Shown piece after piece: positions 1 to 8,414 of a DNA stretch of 36,414 bases. The stretch is from Paracoccaceae bacterium. Lineage in GTDB: Bacteria; Pseudomonadota; Alphaproteobacteria; Rhodobacterales; Rhodobacteraceae. Position 1 is the stretch's first letter; each line of letters opens with the position of its first letter. Under the pieces are notes generated by a model, which did no database searches, had not been told where the DNA came from, and worked only from the letters and a program-made list of their open reading frames with translations. The position numbers and the translations under genes are program-made. Location of the stretch: assembly GCA_021648225.1 (NCBI GenBank), contig JAKITE010000012.1, positions 1 through 36,414 on the forward strand, written 5' to 3'.

Positions 1-80
1 AATATGCCGGGGTCAAGGGTGTTTCCTTTTCAATTCAGATGGTCTAAATCAGCGCCAAACCCCGTTCAAAGGATACGCGC

Positions 81-1127
81 ATGGCTAAAACCCCCAATGG
101 TCTGACATATGCGGATGCAGGTGTGGATATCGACGCCGGCAACGCGCTGGTGGAACGCATCAAACCCATGGCCAAAAGCACCAGACGCAGCGGCGTCATG
201 GACGGGCTGGGCGGTTTTGCTGCGATGTTTGACCTAAAGGCGGCGGGCTACAAAGACCCTATTCTGGTCGCTGCAACCGATGGTGTCGGCACCAAACTGC
301 GTATCGCCATTGATACCGGCATTCTGGATACGGTGGGTATTGATCTGGTGGCAATGTGCGTTAATGATCTGGTTTGCCAAGGCGCAGAACCGTTGTTTTT
401 CCTGGATTATTTCGCCACCGGCAAGCTGGATATTGATGAGGCTGCCCAAGTGATCGAGGGCATAGCCGAGGGCTGCCGACGGTCTAATTCCGCGCTTGTG
501 GGCGGCGAAACTGCTGAAATGCCCGGCATGTATGCGAGGGGCGATTTTGACCTTGCAGGATTTTCGGTTGGCGCAATGGAGCGCGGCGCAATGCTGCCCG
601 ACGGCGTCGCGGATGGCGACATTCTGCTAGGCCTGAAATCCAGCGGCTTACATTCCAACGGCTATTCGCTGGTGCGTAAAATTGTCGAAAATTCCGGCCT
701 TGCATGGGATGCGGACAGCCCGTTTTGCGATGGATCGCTGGGCAAATCCCTGTTGACCCCGACCAGGCTTTATGTGCGCTCCGGCCTTGCCGCCTATCGC
801 AGCGGTGGCCTGCACGCGCTGGCCCATATTACCGGCGGCGGCTTAACCGAAAACCTGCCCCGCGCCCTGCCCACAGGTCTGGGTGCAGAAATTGATCTGG
901 GTGCATGGCAATTGCCGCCAGTCATCAAATGGCTGGTCGATCAGGCCGGTATGGCACAGGCTGAATTATTGAAAACCTTTAATTGCGGCATTGGCATGAT
1001 CGCCGTTGTGGCGCCCGAGCGCGCCAGCGCCTTGCAGGCAATATTTGAGGACAATGGCGAAACCGTGGTGCCGATGGGCCGCGTGGTTTCCGGTGACAGC
1101 ATCACCTATTCAGGTCAACTGGTTTGA
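81..1127 (+). CDS. purM: Phosphoribosylformylglycinamidine cyclo-ligase (AIR synthetase)
   Basis: Catalyses the ATP-dependent ring closure of formylglycinamidine ribotide to aminoimidazole ribotide, step five of cytoplasmic purine synthesis. The 348 residues match the usual PurM length. The N-terminal YADAGVDIDAGN signature, the nucleotide-site motif GGETAEMPGMY and the later GLHSNGYSLVRK segment are all typical of the family. The ATG is preceded by AAGGA seven bases upstream, which supports this start. The stop codon overlaps the TTG start of purN, so the two genes are translationally coupled. Identification is firm. Confidence 0.97.
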   Translation: MAKTPNGLTYADAGVDIDAGNALVERIKPMAKSTRRSGVMDGLGGFAAMFDLKAAGYKDPILVAATDGVGTKLRIAIDTGILDTVGIDLVAMCVNDLVCQGAEPLFFLDYFATGKLDIDEAAQVIEGIAEGCRRSNSALVGGETAEMPGMYARGDFDLAGFSVGAMERGAMLPDGVADGDILLGLKSSGLHSNGYSLVRKIVENSGLAWDADSPFCDGSLGKSLLTPTRLYVRSGLAAYRSGGLHALAHITGGGLTENLPRALPTGLGAEIDLGAWQLPPVIKWLVDQAGMAQAELLKTFNCGIGMIAVVAPERASALQAIFEDNGETVVPMGRVVSGDSITYSGQLV

Positions 1128-1714
1128 AAAAACGGGTCGCCATTCTAATCTCGGGTGGTGGCTCCAATATGGTGGCACTGGCCCGCAGCATGGGAAAAGA
1201 CCACCCCGCCAAACCCGTTTTGGTTCTATCCAACAATGCCAATGCTGGTGGCTTGCAAAAAGCCGCTGATCTTGGCATTCCGACCGCAATTGTCGATCAT
1301 CGCCAATTTGACACTCGCCCCGATTTTGAAACCGGACTGCACAAGGCGCTTTTGGCAGCCGATCCCGACATTATTTGTCTGGCAGGGTTTATGCGCATTC
1401 TTTCAGCCGGTTTTGTTGAAAACTGGGCAGGTAAAATCCTGAACATCCACCCGTCGATATTGCCGCTGTTTCCGGGCTTGCACACCCACCAGCGCGCGCT
1501 GGATGCGGGCATGGCGGTGCATGGCTGCTCGGTGCATCTGGTCACACCGGAACTGGACGCTGGCCCAATTCTGGGCCAAGCGGTCATTCCGGTTTTAAGC
1601 GCGGATACCCCCGATGATCTGGCCAAGCGATTGTTGCCGATGGAACATCAACTTTACCCTGCTGCGCTGAAAAAATTCGCATCAGGCGATCAAACCAAGG
1701 TAACCTTCCCGTAG
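1124..1714 (+). CDS. purN: Phosphoribosylglycinamide formyltransferase
   Basis: Transfers the formyl group of 10-formyl-tetrahydrofolate to glycinamide ribotide in purine synthesis. The N-terminal VAILISGGGSN phosphate-binding loop is present. The catalytic triad expected for PurN is visible as Asn107 and His109 (in NIHPSILPLFPG) and Asp145 (in TPELDAGPILG). The 196-residue length is normal. It starts with TTG, of which two bases belong to the purM stop codon (TTGA), the classic purMN arrangement. A stable hairpin follows the stop codon directly. Confidence 0.96.
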   Translation: MKKRVAILISGGGSNMVALARSMGKDHPAKPVLVLSNNANAGGLQKAADLGIPTAIVDHRQFDTRPDFETGLHKALLAADPDIICLAGFMRILSAGFVENWAGKILNIHPSILPLFPGLHTHQRALDAGMAVHGCSVHLVTPELDAGPILGQAVIPVLSADTPDDLAKRLLPMEHQLYPAALKKFASGDQTKVTFP

Positions 1715-1735
1715 GGTGCGTGGTCCCCACGCACC
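1715..1735 (+). terminator. Hairpin directly after purN
   Basis: GGTGCGTGG and CCACGCACC form a perfect 9-bp stem with a three-base loop, starting right after the purN stop codon. There is no clear T-run after it, so it may be a weak terminator or an RNA-stabilising 3' hairpin rather than a canonical intrinsic terminator. Confidence 0.5.
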
Positions 1736-1901
1736 GCTCCCGTTAACCCTTAAACGGCATATGGAAAACTTACACAAAACTTATACAAAAATTACATTGG
1801 TCTTGATGATTTCAGCACAAACCTTAACGCCTCAGCTGCCAAGGTTGCCAATCAGGTTTTCACAGGTCTAACATACCCGCAAACCAGCACAGGAATCAGC
1901 C

Positions 1902-2930
1902 ATGAAATTCATCCTCCGCGACGAGGCCCGTTTAACCGAACGCCGCACCCCGATCACCCCTGATGATGCCAAAATTTTTCAAACGGCAGGGTTTGATCTG
2001 GCCGTGGAACGCAGCCCAAAACGCATATTTTCTGACACGGATTACGCCGCCGCAGGGTGCAAGCTGATCGAGGCAGGAAGCTGGAAAACCGCCACCGATG
2101 CCACCATTCTCGGGCTAAAGGAATTGCCCGATCTTCCGGAAAAACTGCCAAACCCGATGATCCATTTTGCCCATATTTATAAGGGCCAAACTGGCTGGCA
2201 AGACGAAATCAACCGTTTCACGTCTGGCGGCGGTAGCCTGTATGACATCGAATATCTAACCATAAACAACCGCCGCACCGCTGCGTTCGGATACTGGGCC
2301 GGTTGGATGGGGGCCGCATTGGCGGCTTGGCGGCAATTGGCCAAAACCCTGAATGAAACCGGCCCCGAAAAAGGTGTCTCCAGTTTTGATAATCGTGGCG
2401 AGGTCGAGACAATTCTAAAACGCCTCGCCGCACGCAACCCACAGCAAACCGCACTGGTGATCGGCGCCAAAGGCCGCTCCGGCAGCGGTGCGGTGGAGGC
2501 GTTGAAGCTGGCTGGATATGCAGTGACAGAATGGGACATGGACGAAACCCGAAATTTAGACAATGACGCCCTGCAAGCCCATGATTTACTTGTAAATTGT
2601 GTATTGATGACCGGCCCCGGATTGCAACTTTTGCGCCATGAAAACATCGGCAAAGGCAAGCTGAAAATGATCTCGGATGTGTCCTGTGATCCGTTCAGCA
2701 GCTTTAACCCATTGCCCATTTACGACGCGCCGACCTCTTGGCAAAACCCGTTCCTTGACCTTGATAACGAGGTCGAGCTGACGGCCATCGACAACCTGCC
2801 CTCGATGCTGCCGCTGGAGGCCTCGATCGATTTTTCCAGCCAGCTAATAAAATCCCTGCTGGCCTATCCCGATGGCCCAGAATGGCAGGCAGCACGCGCC
2901 TCTTTCAACGCCGCAATATCCCGTGCCTGA
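1902..2930 (+). CDS. Saccharopine dehydrogenase (L-lysine-forming type) homologue
   Basis: The protein resembles the NAD-dependent, lysine-forming saccharopine dehydrogenases (LYS1 type) that also occur in alphaproteobacteria, where they are thought to act in lysine/saccharopine interconversion. It starts with the alanine dehydrogenase/PNT-like N-terminal domain (LRDEARLTERRTPITP) and has a dinucleotide-binding stretch around GAKGRSGSGAVEAL near residue 190. ATG 1902 follows AGGA by seven bases. The 342-residue length suits the family. The physiological substrate cannot be told from sequence. The downstream TfoX-like gene begins inside its last codons. Confidence 0.82.
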   Translation: MKFILRDEARLTERRTPITPDDAKIFQTAGFDLAVERSPKRIFSDTDYAAAGCKLIEAGSWKTATDATILGLKELPDLPEKLPNPMIHFAHIYKGQTGWQDEINRFTSGGGSLYDIEYLTINNRRTAAFGYWAGWMGAALAAWRQLAKTLNETGPEKGVSSFDNRGEVETILKRLAARNPQQTALVIGAKGRSGSGAVEALKLAGYAVTEWDMDETRNLDNDALQAHDLLVNCVLMTGPGLQLLRHENIGKGKLKMISDVSCDPFSSFNPLPIYDAPTSWQNPFLDLDNEVELTAIDNLPSMLPLEASIDFSSQLIKSLLAYPDGPEWQAARASFNAAISRA

Positions 2931-3249
2931 CCCCGTTTCCAGCATCCGCAACATTGGCCCCGCCGGTGAGGTTATGTTTAAACGCGCCGGTATAAACGAC
3001 GCCGAAACCTTGCGTAACCTTGGCGCTGACGAATCCTATAAACGCCTTCTGGCCACCGGCACCCAGCCGCATTTCATCGGTTATTATTCACTGGTCATGG
3101 GCCTGCAAGGCCGCCCATGGAATGATTGTCAGGGTGCGGAAAAAGCAGCACTCAGGCTCGAATTTGATCAAATAAAATCAAATTACACGCCAGTCAAACC
3201 AGTGTCAGAGATTGAAAAACACCTTAATATACTGGGTGTTATCAACTAA
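2923..3249 (+). CDS. TfoX C-terminal-domain protein
   Basis: A small protein of about 108 residues consisting of little more than a TfoX/Sxy C-terminal domain: helix-hairpin-helix-like text SSIRNIGPAGEVMFKRAGI, then LGADESYKRLLATG and the conserved GLQGRPWND. Full TfoX proteins influence competence gene expression, but this stand-alone C-terminal domain has no assigned role. I chose GTG 2923, which overlaps the previous stop codon by eight bases and gives the N-terminus MPDPVSSIRN seen in relatives. An in-frame ATG at 2872 would add 17 residues lying inside the upstream gene. No strong ribosome binding site separates the two choices. Confidence 0.78.
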   Translation: MPDPVSSIRNIGPAGEVMFKRAGINDAETLRNLGADESYKRLLATGTQPHFIGYYSLVMGLQGRPWNDCQGAEKAALRLEFDQIKSNYTPVKPVSEIEKHLNILGVIN

Positions 3250-3252
3250 AAA

Positions 3253-3275
3253 AGGCCACACTCCCTGCGCGGCCT
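3253..3275 (+). terminator. Possible terminator after the TfoX-domain gene
   Basis: AGGCC and GGCCT arms, with further partial G-C pairing inside, follow the stop codon by three bases. An A-run precedes and a pyrimidine-rich stretch (CCCTTCTTTG) follows. The stem is short, so this is tentative. Confidence 0.35.
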
Positions 3276-3305
3276 CCCTTCTTTGTTGAAAAATACTCCG
3301 GGGGT

Positions 3306-3323
3306 CTGGGGGCTGGCCCCCAG
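3306..3323. repeat. GC-rich palindrome between convergent genes
   Basis: CTGGGGGC and GCCCCCAG form a near-perfect palindrome five bases from the 3' end of ndk, in the context ACTCCGGGGGTCTGGGG. A similar element (ATCCCGGGGGGAG... then GGGGGCAGCGCCCCC) lies near 36300. It could act as a bidirectional terminator or belong to a dispersed intergenic repeat family. Confidence 0.45.
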
Positions 3324-3328
3324 CCTGT

Positions 3329-3751
3329 TTACCCCACCAGTTCAAGACCCGAGAAAAAGAAGGCAATCTCTTCAGCGGCTGTTTCAGGTGCGTCCGAACC
3401 ATGCACGGAATTCTCGCCAATGCTCAGCGCAAATTCCTTGCGGATGGTGCCCGCATCTGCATCGGCCGGATTGGTCGCGCCCATGACTTCACGATTTTTG
3501 GCAATGGCGTTTTCGCCTTCCAGAACCTGAACCACGATTGGCTCGGAAATCATGAATTCGCACAGCTCGTCAAAAAACGGACGCTCGGAATGCACGCCGT
3601 AAAATTGCTGCGCTTGCGCCAAGGTCAGTTGAATACGCTTTGATGCCACAATCCGCAGGCCAGCGGCCTCAAATTTGGCCACAATCGCGCCGGTCAGGTT
3701 GCGTTTGGTTGCGTCTGGTTTGATGATTGAAAAAGTGCGTTGAATGGCCAT
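3329..3751 (-). CDS. ndk: Nucleoside-diphosphate kinase
   Basis: Transfers the gamma-phosphate of ATP to other nucleoside diphosphates through a phosphohistidine. The 140-residue product is standard for the family. The catalytic His117 sits in the signature NSVHGSDAPE, and the N-terminal FSIIKPDATKRN is typical. The frame is open upstream for 36 more codons, but ATG 3751 is preceded by AGGA at good spacing and gives the family N-terminus MAIQRTFSIIKPD. It stands between convergent TfoX-domain and upstream mntH genes on its own strand. Confidence 0.97.
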   Translation of the reverse strand: MAIQRTFSIIKPDATKRNLTGAIVAKFEAAGLRIVASKRIQLTLAQAQQFYGVHSERPFFDELCEFMISEPIVVQVLEGENAIAKNREVMGATNPADADAGTIRKEFALSIGENSVHGSDAPETAAEEIAFFFSGLELVG

Positions 3752-3827
3752 TTGGCTGTCCTTTGATAGTTTTGAAATCTTGAGGCGGCGCATAACATGG
3801 CCACCTGCAATTGAAAAGCCCAACCTG

Positions 3828-5153
3828 CTAAATCGAGATCGCCCCCGTGGCCACATCATAAAGCAGTTTCATATTCAAAATGATCACCACCAGCGCAATC
3901 AGCGCCGCCGTAACCGTCATCCAGCGCGGGGCTTGCAAACCTTTCATCAGCTTGCGATTGGCGGTGAATATCACCAAAGGCACCACCGCAAAGGGCAATT
4001 GCAGGCTAAGCACCACTTGGCTAAGCACCAGCAAGCGCGCCGTGCCGCTATCGCCAAAAATAAACACCGCAATCACCGCTGGAACCACGGCAATGCCGCG
4101 CGTTACCAGCCTTCGCGCCCATGCAGGCATGCGAAACTGGATAAAGCCTTCCATAATAATTTGCCCCGCCAATGTCGCCGTAACCGTTGAATTCAACCCC
4201 GAAGCCAGCAGCGCCACCGCAAATAAGGTCGAGGCAATACCCAGGCCAAGGATGGGGGAGAGCAGCGCGTAAGCCTCCTGAATTTCGGCAACCTCGGTTC
4301 GGCCAGTGCCATGAAACGCCGCAGCGGCCAGCACCAGAATTGCGCCATTGATAAACAGCGCAAACATCAAGGCCACGGTTGAATCGATGGTGCCCAAACG
4401 AATGGCATCACGTTTTTCCGCATCCGAATCTCCGTAATTGCGGGTCTGGATAATGGCCGAATGCAAATACAGGTTATGCGGCATAACGGTGGCGCCAATG
4501 ATGCCCAATGCCAGATACAACATCATCGGGCTTTCCAGAATATCCCGTTGCGGCACGATGCCTGCCAGCAAATCCCCCCAAACCGGATCAGCATAAATAA
4601 TCTGCACAATGAAACAGACCGCGATCACCAGCGTTAGCGCCACAATCACCGCCTCGACCTTGCGAAATCCTTTGCCTTGCAGCCAGAAGATCAGAAATAC
4701 ATCCGCCAAGGTCAGAATCACCCCGATTTCCATAGGCATGCCAAATAAAAGGTTAAGCGCAATCGCTGTGCCGATCACCTCGGCCAGATCTGTGGCAATA
4801 ATTGCCAATTCGGCCATCAGCCATAAAAACCACCGGACTTTGCGGCCATAGGCATCAAAACAGGCCTGTGCCAGATCGCGCCCCGAGGCAATGCCAAGCC
4901 GCAGGCTAAGGGCCTGCAAAATGATCGCCATAAAATTCGACATCACTACAATCGACAGCAATGTATAGCCAAAAGCCGACCCGCCAGCGATAGAGGTCGC
5001 CCAGTTGCCCGGGTCCATATAGCCCACTGCCACCAGATAGCCCGGCCCTAAAAAGCTGGCCATGCGCCGCCAGAACCCGCCATCGGCAATGCGAATAGAT
5101 CGGTTGACCTCTGGCAATGAGGGCATCAGCCCTTTGGCGTTGTGATCGGACAT
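3828..5153 (-). CDS. mntH: Nramp-family Mn2+/Fe2+ : H+ symporter
   Basis: An inner-membrane divalent-metal importer of the Nramp family, 441 residues with about eleven predicted membrane segments. The metal-site signatures are present: DPGN at 47-50 in transmembrane segment 1 and MPHNLYLHS at 224-232 in segment 6. The open frame extends to a GTG seven codons upstream, but ATG 5153 has AGGA six bases ahead and is preferred. A 29-bp inverted repeat of the Mur/Fur type lies about 30 bases upstream, suggesting Mn-dependent repression. It is divergent from the ABC-F gene. Confidence 0.95.
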   Translation of the reverse strand: MSDHNAKGLMPSLPEVNRSIRIADGGFWRRMASFLGPGYLVAVGYMDPGNWATSIAGGSAFGYTLLSIVVMSNFMAIILQALSLRLGIASGRDLAQACFDAYGRKVRWFLWLMAELAIIATDLAEVIGTAIALNLLFGMPMEIGVILTLADVFLIFWLQGKGFRKVEAVIVALTLVIAVCFIVQIIYADPVWGDLLAGIVPQRDILESPMMLYLALGIIGATVMPHNLYLHSAIIQTRNYGDSDAEKRDAIRLGTIDSTVALMFALFINGAILVLAAAAFHGTGRTEVAEIQEAYALLSPILGLGIASTLFAVALLASGLNSTVTATLAGQIIMEGFIQFRMPAWARRLVTRGIAVVPAVIAVFIFGDSGTARLLVLSQVVLSLQLPFAVVPLVIFTANRKLMKGLQAPRWMTVTAALIALVVIILNMKLLYDVATGAISI

Positions 5154-5183
5154 GAGGATTCCTGGATAATTCACGCCTTGTTA

Positions 5184-5212
5184 TTGCACCTGCAAATCAT
5201 TCGCAAGTGCAA
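5184..5212. promoter_or_regulatory. Probable Mur (Mn-responsive Fur) operator upstream of mntH
   Basis: A 29-bp dyad centred on base 5198. The inner arms are TGCAAAT and ATTCGCA (one mismatch) and the outer arms are TTGCAC and GTGCAA (perfect), all symmetric about the same base. Alphaproteobacterial Mur sites are TGCAA-type palindromes found in front of mntH or sitABCD. The assignment to Mur rests on motif resemblance and gene context only. It lies in the divergent region shared with the ABC-F gene. Confidence 0.7.
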
Positions 5213-5258
5213 ATTCACCCCGTTGACACCCCCCTGCCCGTAAGGCAAAAGCCCGCCC

Positions 5259-7118
5259 ATGTTAGCCATAAATAATATAACTTTCCGCCTTGAAGGGCGC
5301 GTGTTGTTCGACAACACCTCGGTCACCATTCCATCGGGTCACAAGGTCGGGATTGTCGGGCGTAACGGCACCGGCAAGACCACCTTGTTCAAATTGATCA
5401 GGGGGGAATGGAACCTTGATGACGGCACTGTCAAAATTCCGCGCAACACCCGCATTGGCGGTGTGGCGCAGGAGGCTCCTGCCTCGGACATGTCTTTGAT
5501 TGAAACCGTGCTGGAGGCCGATACCGAACGCCACGCCCTGATGCGCGAGGCCGAGACCGCGACAGACGCGCTGCGCATCGCAGAAATCCATGCCAGGCTG
5601 GCCGATATCGACAGCCATTCGGCTGAATCCCGTGCTGCTGCCATTTTGAATGGTCTGGGTTTTGACAAAACAGCCCAAGCCCGCCCCTGCAAGGATTTTT
5701 CCGGTGGCTGGCGTATGCGGGTGGCGCTGGCCGCGGTATTGTTTAGCAAGCCCGATTTTTTGTTGCTGGACGAACCGACCAATTATCTGGACCTTGAAGG
5801 CACAATCTGGCTGGAAAATTTCCTTGCCAAATACCCGTATACAGTAATTATTGTCAGCCATGACAAAGACCTGCTGAACCGTTCGGTTAATGCAATCCTG
5901 CATCTGGACCAGCAAAAACTGACACTTTATCAGGGTAATTACGACAATTTTGCCAATCAACGCCGTGCCAAGATCGAACAACAGGTTTCCGCCAAAAAGA
6001 AACAAGACCGCGAACGCGCGCATATGCAAAGTTTTGTCGATCGCTTCAAGGCCAAGGCCTCCAAAGCCAAACAAGCCCAATCGCGGGTAAAAGCACTGGA
6101 ACGCATGAAACCGATTGCCGCTGTGGTTGGCGATGCGGTGGCCAGCTTTAATTTCCCCACACCAGAGGAATTATCGCCGCCTATCGTGCGCATGGAAAAT
6201 GCCGCCGTCGGGTATGATGGCAAAATCATTCTACAAGGGCTTGACCTGCGGATTGATCAGGATGACCGTATCGCGTTGCTGGGGGCCAATGGCCAAGGTA
6301 AATCGACGCTTTCCAAACTGATTGCCGGCCGTCTGGATACCATGAATGGCAAAATGATTACGTCTAACAAATTGCGCATCGGTTATTTTGCCCAGCATCA
6401 GGTTGATGAATTGCATCTGGATGAAACGCCGATTCAGCATGTGATGCGCGAACGCCCGCTGGAAACCCCCGCCAAAATCCGTGGCCGTCTGGCAGCGGGC
6501 GGTTTGGGACCAGAAGCCGTTGAAACCGTGGTGGCAAAGCTGTCAGGCGGGCAAAAAGCGCGGCTGTCGATGCTGTTGGCCACGATTGACGCGCCGCATC
6601 TGATTATTCTGGACGAACCGACCAACCACCTTGATATCCAATCGCGTGAAGCGCTGGTCGAGGCCCTGACCGCCTATAATGGCGCGGTTATTCTGGTATC
6701 ACATGATGCCAGCCTTGTGGAGCTGGTGGCCGACCGGCTTTGGCTGGTCAAAGACGGCAAGGTTGCGCCCTATCTCGAAGATATGGAAGCCTATCGCCGC
6801 ATGCTGCTATCGGAACGTGGCGGTGCCGGCAAAGACCCGGTTAAAAAAGCCAAAACCGCAAAGCCGGTTAAAAAGACCGTTAAGCCTGTGGCCAATGCCG
6901 CCTTGAAAAAGGATGCGCGCATTTGCGAGGCCCGCGTTGCCAAGCTGATCGAAATGCGTGACAATATTGACCGGCGTCTGGGCAACAAAGCCCTTTATGA
7001 ACGCGGCGACCACGAGGAAATTGATAAATGGACCAAAAAGCGTAAAGAGGTTATCAAAGGCTTGGAAAAGGCTGAAAACATGTGGATGAAAGCCATGGAG
7101 AGACTGGAGCGCAGCTAA
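5259..7118 (+). CDS. ABC-F family ATPase (Uup/YheS-like)
   Basis: A soluble, duplicated ATP-binding-cassette protein with no membrane domain, of the class that binds ribosomes and modulates translation or resolves stalls. First cassette: Walker A GRNGTGKT (34-41), signature FSGGW (147-151), Walker B DEPTN (171-175). Charged interdomain linker at about 235-285. Second cassette: Walker A GANGQGKS (342-349), signature LSGGQ (428-432), DEPTN (452-456). A Lys-rich stretch and coiled-coil C-terminal extension run from about 525 to 619, as in Uup/YheS members. The exact subfamily is not certain. marC starts on the base after its stop codon. Confidence 0.93.
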   Translation: MLAINNITFRLEGRVLFDNTSVTIPSGHKVGIVGRNGTGKTTLFKLIRGEWNLDDGTVKIPRNTRIGGVAQEAPASDMSLIETVLEADTERHALMREAETATDALRIAEIHARLADIDSHSAESRAAAILNGLGFDKTAQARPCKDFSGGWRMRVALAAVLFSKPDFLLLDEPTNYLDLEGTIWLENFLAKYPYTVIIVSHDKDLLNRSVNAILHLDQQKLTLYQGNYDNFANQRRAKIEQQVSAKKKQDRERAHMQSFVDRFKAKASKAKQAQSRVKALERMKPIAAVVGDAVASFNFPTPEELSPPIVRMENAAVGYDGKIILQGLDLRIDQDDRIALLGANGQGKSTLSKLIAGRLDTMNGKMITSNKLRIGYFAQHQVDELHLDETPIQHVMRERPLETPAKIRGRLAAGGLGPEAVETVVAKLSGGQKARLSMLLATIDAPHLIILDEPTNHLDIQSREALVEALTAYNGAVILVSHDASLVELVADRLWLVKDGKVAPYLEDMEAYRRMLLSERGGAGKDPVKKAKTAKPVKKTVKPVANAALKKDARICEARVAKLIEMRDNIDRRLGNKALYERGDHEEIDKWTKKRKEVIKGLEKAENMWMKAMERLERS

Positions 7119-7727
7119 ATGGAAATCGAACTGGCCCTGACCGCTTTTGTGGCACTGTTTGTGATCATCGACCCGATCGGCCTTGCGCCGCTGTTTCTGG
7201 CGTTGACCAAAAACAACACCCCTGCGGAACGCCGCCGCATCGGCATTACGGCGGTCATGGTCGGGTTCAGCATTCTTCTGGTTTTTGGTCTGGTCGGAGA
7301 AATGGTGCTGGATGCCATTGGCATCGGCATGCCGGCCTTTCGCATTTCGGGGGGGATTTTGCTGTTTTTGACAGCCATTGAAATGCTGTTTGAAAAACGC
7401 ACCCAACGCCGTGAAAATCAGGCAGAATCCGATAATGACCCATCGGTTTTCCCGCTTGCCATGCCGCTGATTGCCGGGCCCGGTGCCATGACCACGATGA
7501 TCTTGCTGATCGGTGAGCATTCCGGCGACATTGCCGGTCAAGCCATGGTTTTCGGGGTAATGACCTTGGTAATTTTGCTGGTATTGATTATGTTCCTTGC
7601 AGGGAACCTGATTGAGCGGTTGCTGGGAAAGACCGGCATTAACCTGATTTCACGGCTGTTCGGCATGTTTCTCGCGGCGCTTTCGGTGCAGTTTGTCATC
7701 GACGGCATTCTGCAAATCAGCATGTAA
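7119..7727 (+). CDS. MarC-family integral membrane protein
   Basis: A 202-residue, six-helix membrane protein of the MarC/NAAT family, with the characteristic opening LTAFVALFVIIDPIGLAPLFLALT and the repeat-like second half (PLAMPLIAGPGAMTTMILL). Family members have been linked to amino-acid transport in archaea, but the bacterial function is unsettled and a role in multiple antibiotic resistance has been questioned. ATG 7119 directly abuts the stop codon of the ABC-F gene, so the two are co-transcribed. The next gene follows after nine bases. Confidence 0.92.
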   Translation: MEIELALTAFVALFVIIDPIGLAPLFLALTKNNTPAERRRIGITAVMVGFSILLVFGLVGEMVLDAIGIGMPAFRISGGILLFLTAIEMLFEKRTQRRENQAESDNDPSVFPLAMPLIAGPGAMTTMILLIGEHSGDIAGQAMVFGVMTLVILLVLIMFLAGNLIERLLGKTGINLISRLFGMFLAALSVQFVIDGILQISM

Positions 7728-7736
7728 GAGGCCAAA

Positions 7737-8327
7737 ATGCGCGACCCGAACGGATATAACGAAGCCACGCTGATTTATCTGATTCTGTTGCTGATTGTGA
7801 TTGGCGGATCAATGATGATCGGATCAAAACGCCAGTTAAACCGCACCTTGCAGCAAACGGCGATCTGGGGGCTGATTTTTATCGGCATGATCGGGGCCTA
7901 TAGTATGCGTGCCCAGCTTGAAGAACAGCTTTTCCCGTCACGCCCGATGATGGTTGACCGGGGCACGGTTGCGGTAAATCGTGCTTGGGACGGGCATTTT
8001 TATGTTGATATTCTGGTCAATGGCCAAACTATCGAATTTGTGGTTGATACCGGTGCCACCAGCATAGTGTTGAACCGACGCGATGCCGCCAAAATCGGTA
8101 TTAACCTTGATACGCTTGATTTTTCTGGTCAGGCCCGCACTGCCAACGGCATTGTTTCAACCGCAACCGTTCAATTGCAATCCATGGATCTGGGCCGGTT
8201 CAAAGACCGAAACCTGCGCGCATCGGTAAACGGGGGCGAACTGGATACATCTTTGCTGGGCATGGATTATCTGAAACGCTTTACCAAAATCGAGATCACC
8301 CGCAACCAATTGCTATTGATCCGCTAG
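7737..8327 (+). CDS. Membrane-anchored retropepsin-like aspartic protease (TIGR02281 family)
   Basis: Two N-terminal membrane segments (about 12-28 and 40-57) are followed by a single retropepsin-like domain with the active-site triplet DTGATS at 104-109 and the supporting hydrophobic pair near LDTSLLGMDYLKRF. This matches the clan AA aspartic protease family common in alphaproteobacteria, which should act as a dimer on the periplasmic side. AGAGG precedes the ATG at a spacing of five. It is probably in one operon with the ABC-F and marC genes. The substrate is unknown. Confidence 0.85.
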   Translation: MRDPNGYNEATLIYLILLLIVIGGSMMIGSKRQLNRTLQQTAIWGLIFIGMIGAYSMRAQLEEQLFPSRPMMVDRGTVAVNRAWDGHFYVDILVNGQTIEFVVDTGATSIVLNRRDAAKIGINLDTLDFSGQARTANGIVSTATVQLQSMDLGRFKDRNLRASVNGGELDTSLLGMDYLKRFTKIEITRNQLLLIR

Positions 8328-8342
8328 GGCGTATCCCCCTAA

Positions 8343-8354
8343 TGACCTAGGTCA
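8343..8354. promoter_or_regulatory. Perfect 12-bp palindrome upstream of the universal stress gene
   Basis: TGACCTAGGTCA, within ATGACCTAGGTCAA, is a perfect dyad about 60 bases before the start codon. The spacing (TGAC-N4-GTCA) is that of CRP/FNR-superfamily sites, and usp genes are frequent targets of such regulators under low oxygen. The specific regulator is inferred, not shown. Confidence 0.4.
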
Positions 8355-8414
8355 AAGCCAAAAATCCGGCGCAATGCTATTGTTCCACAGATTTCCAAAA
8401 CTGTGAGGTGCATC

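Noticed and set aside
5262..6080. Open frame of 272 codons on the minus strand
   Set aside because: Lies wholly antisense to the ABC-F gene, whose motifs are clear; composition is that of a shadow frame.
6807..7541. Open frame of 244 codons on the minus strand
   Set aside because: Antisense to the ABC-F C-terminus and marC; His/Gln/Asn-rich text typical of a shadow frame.
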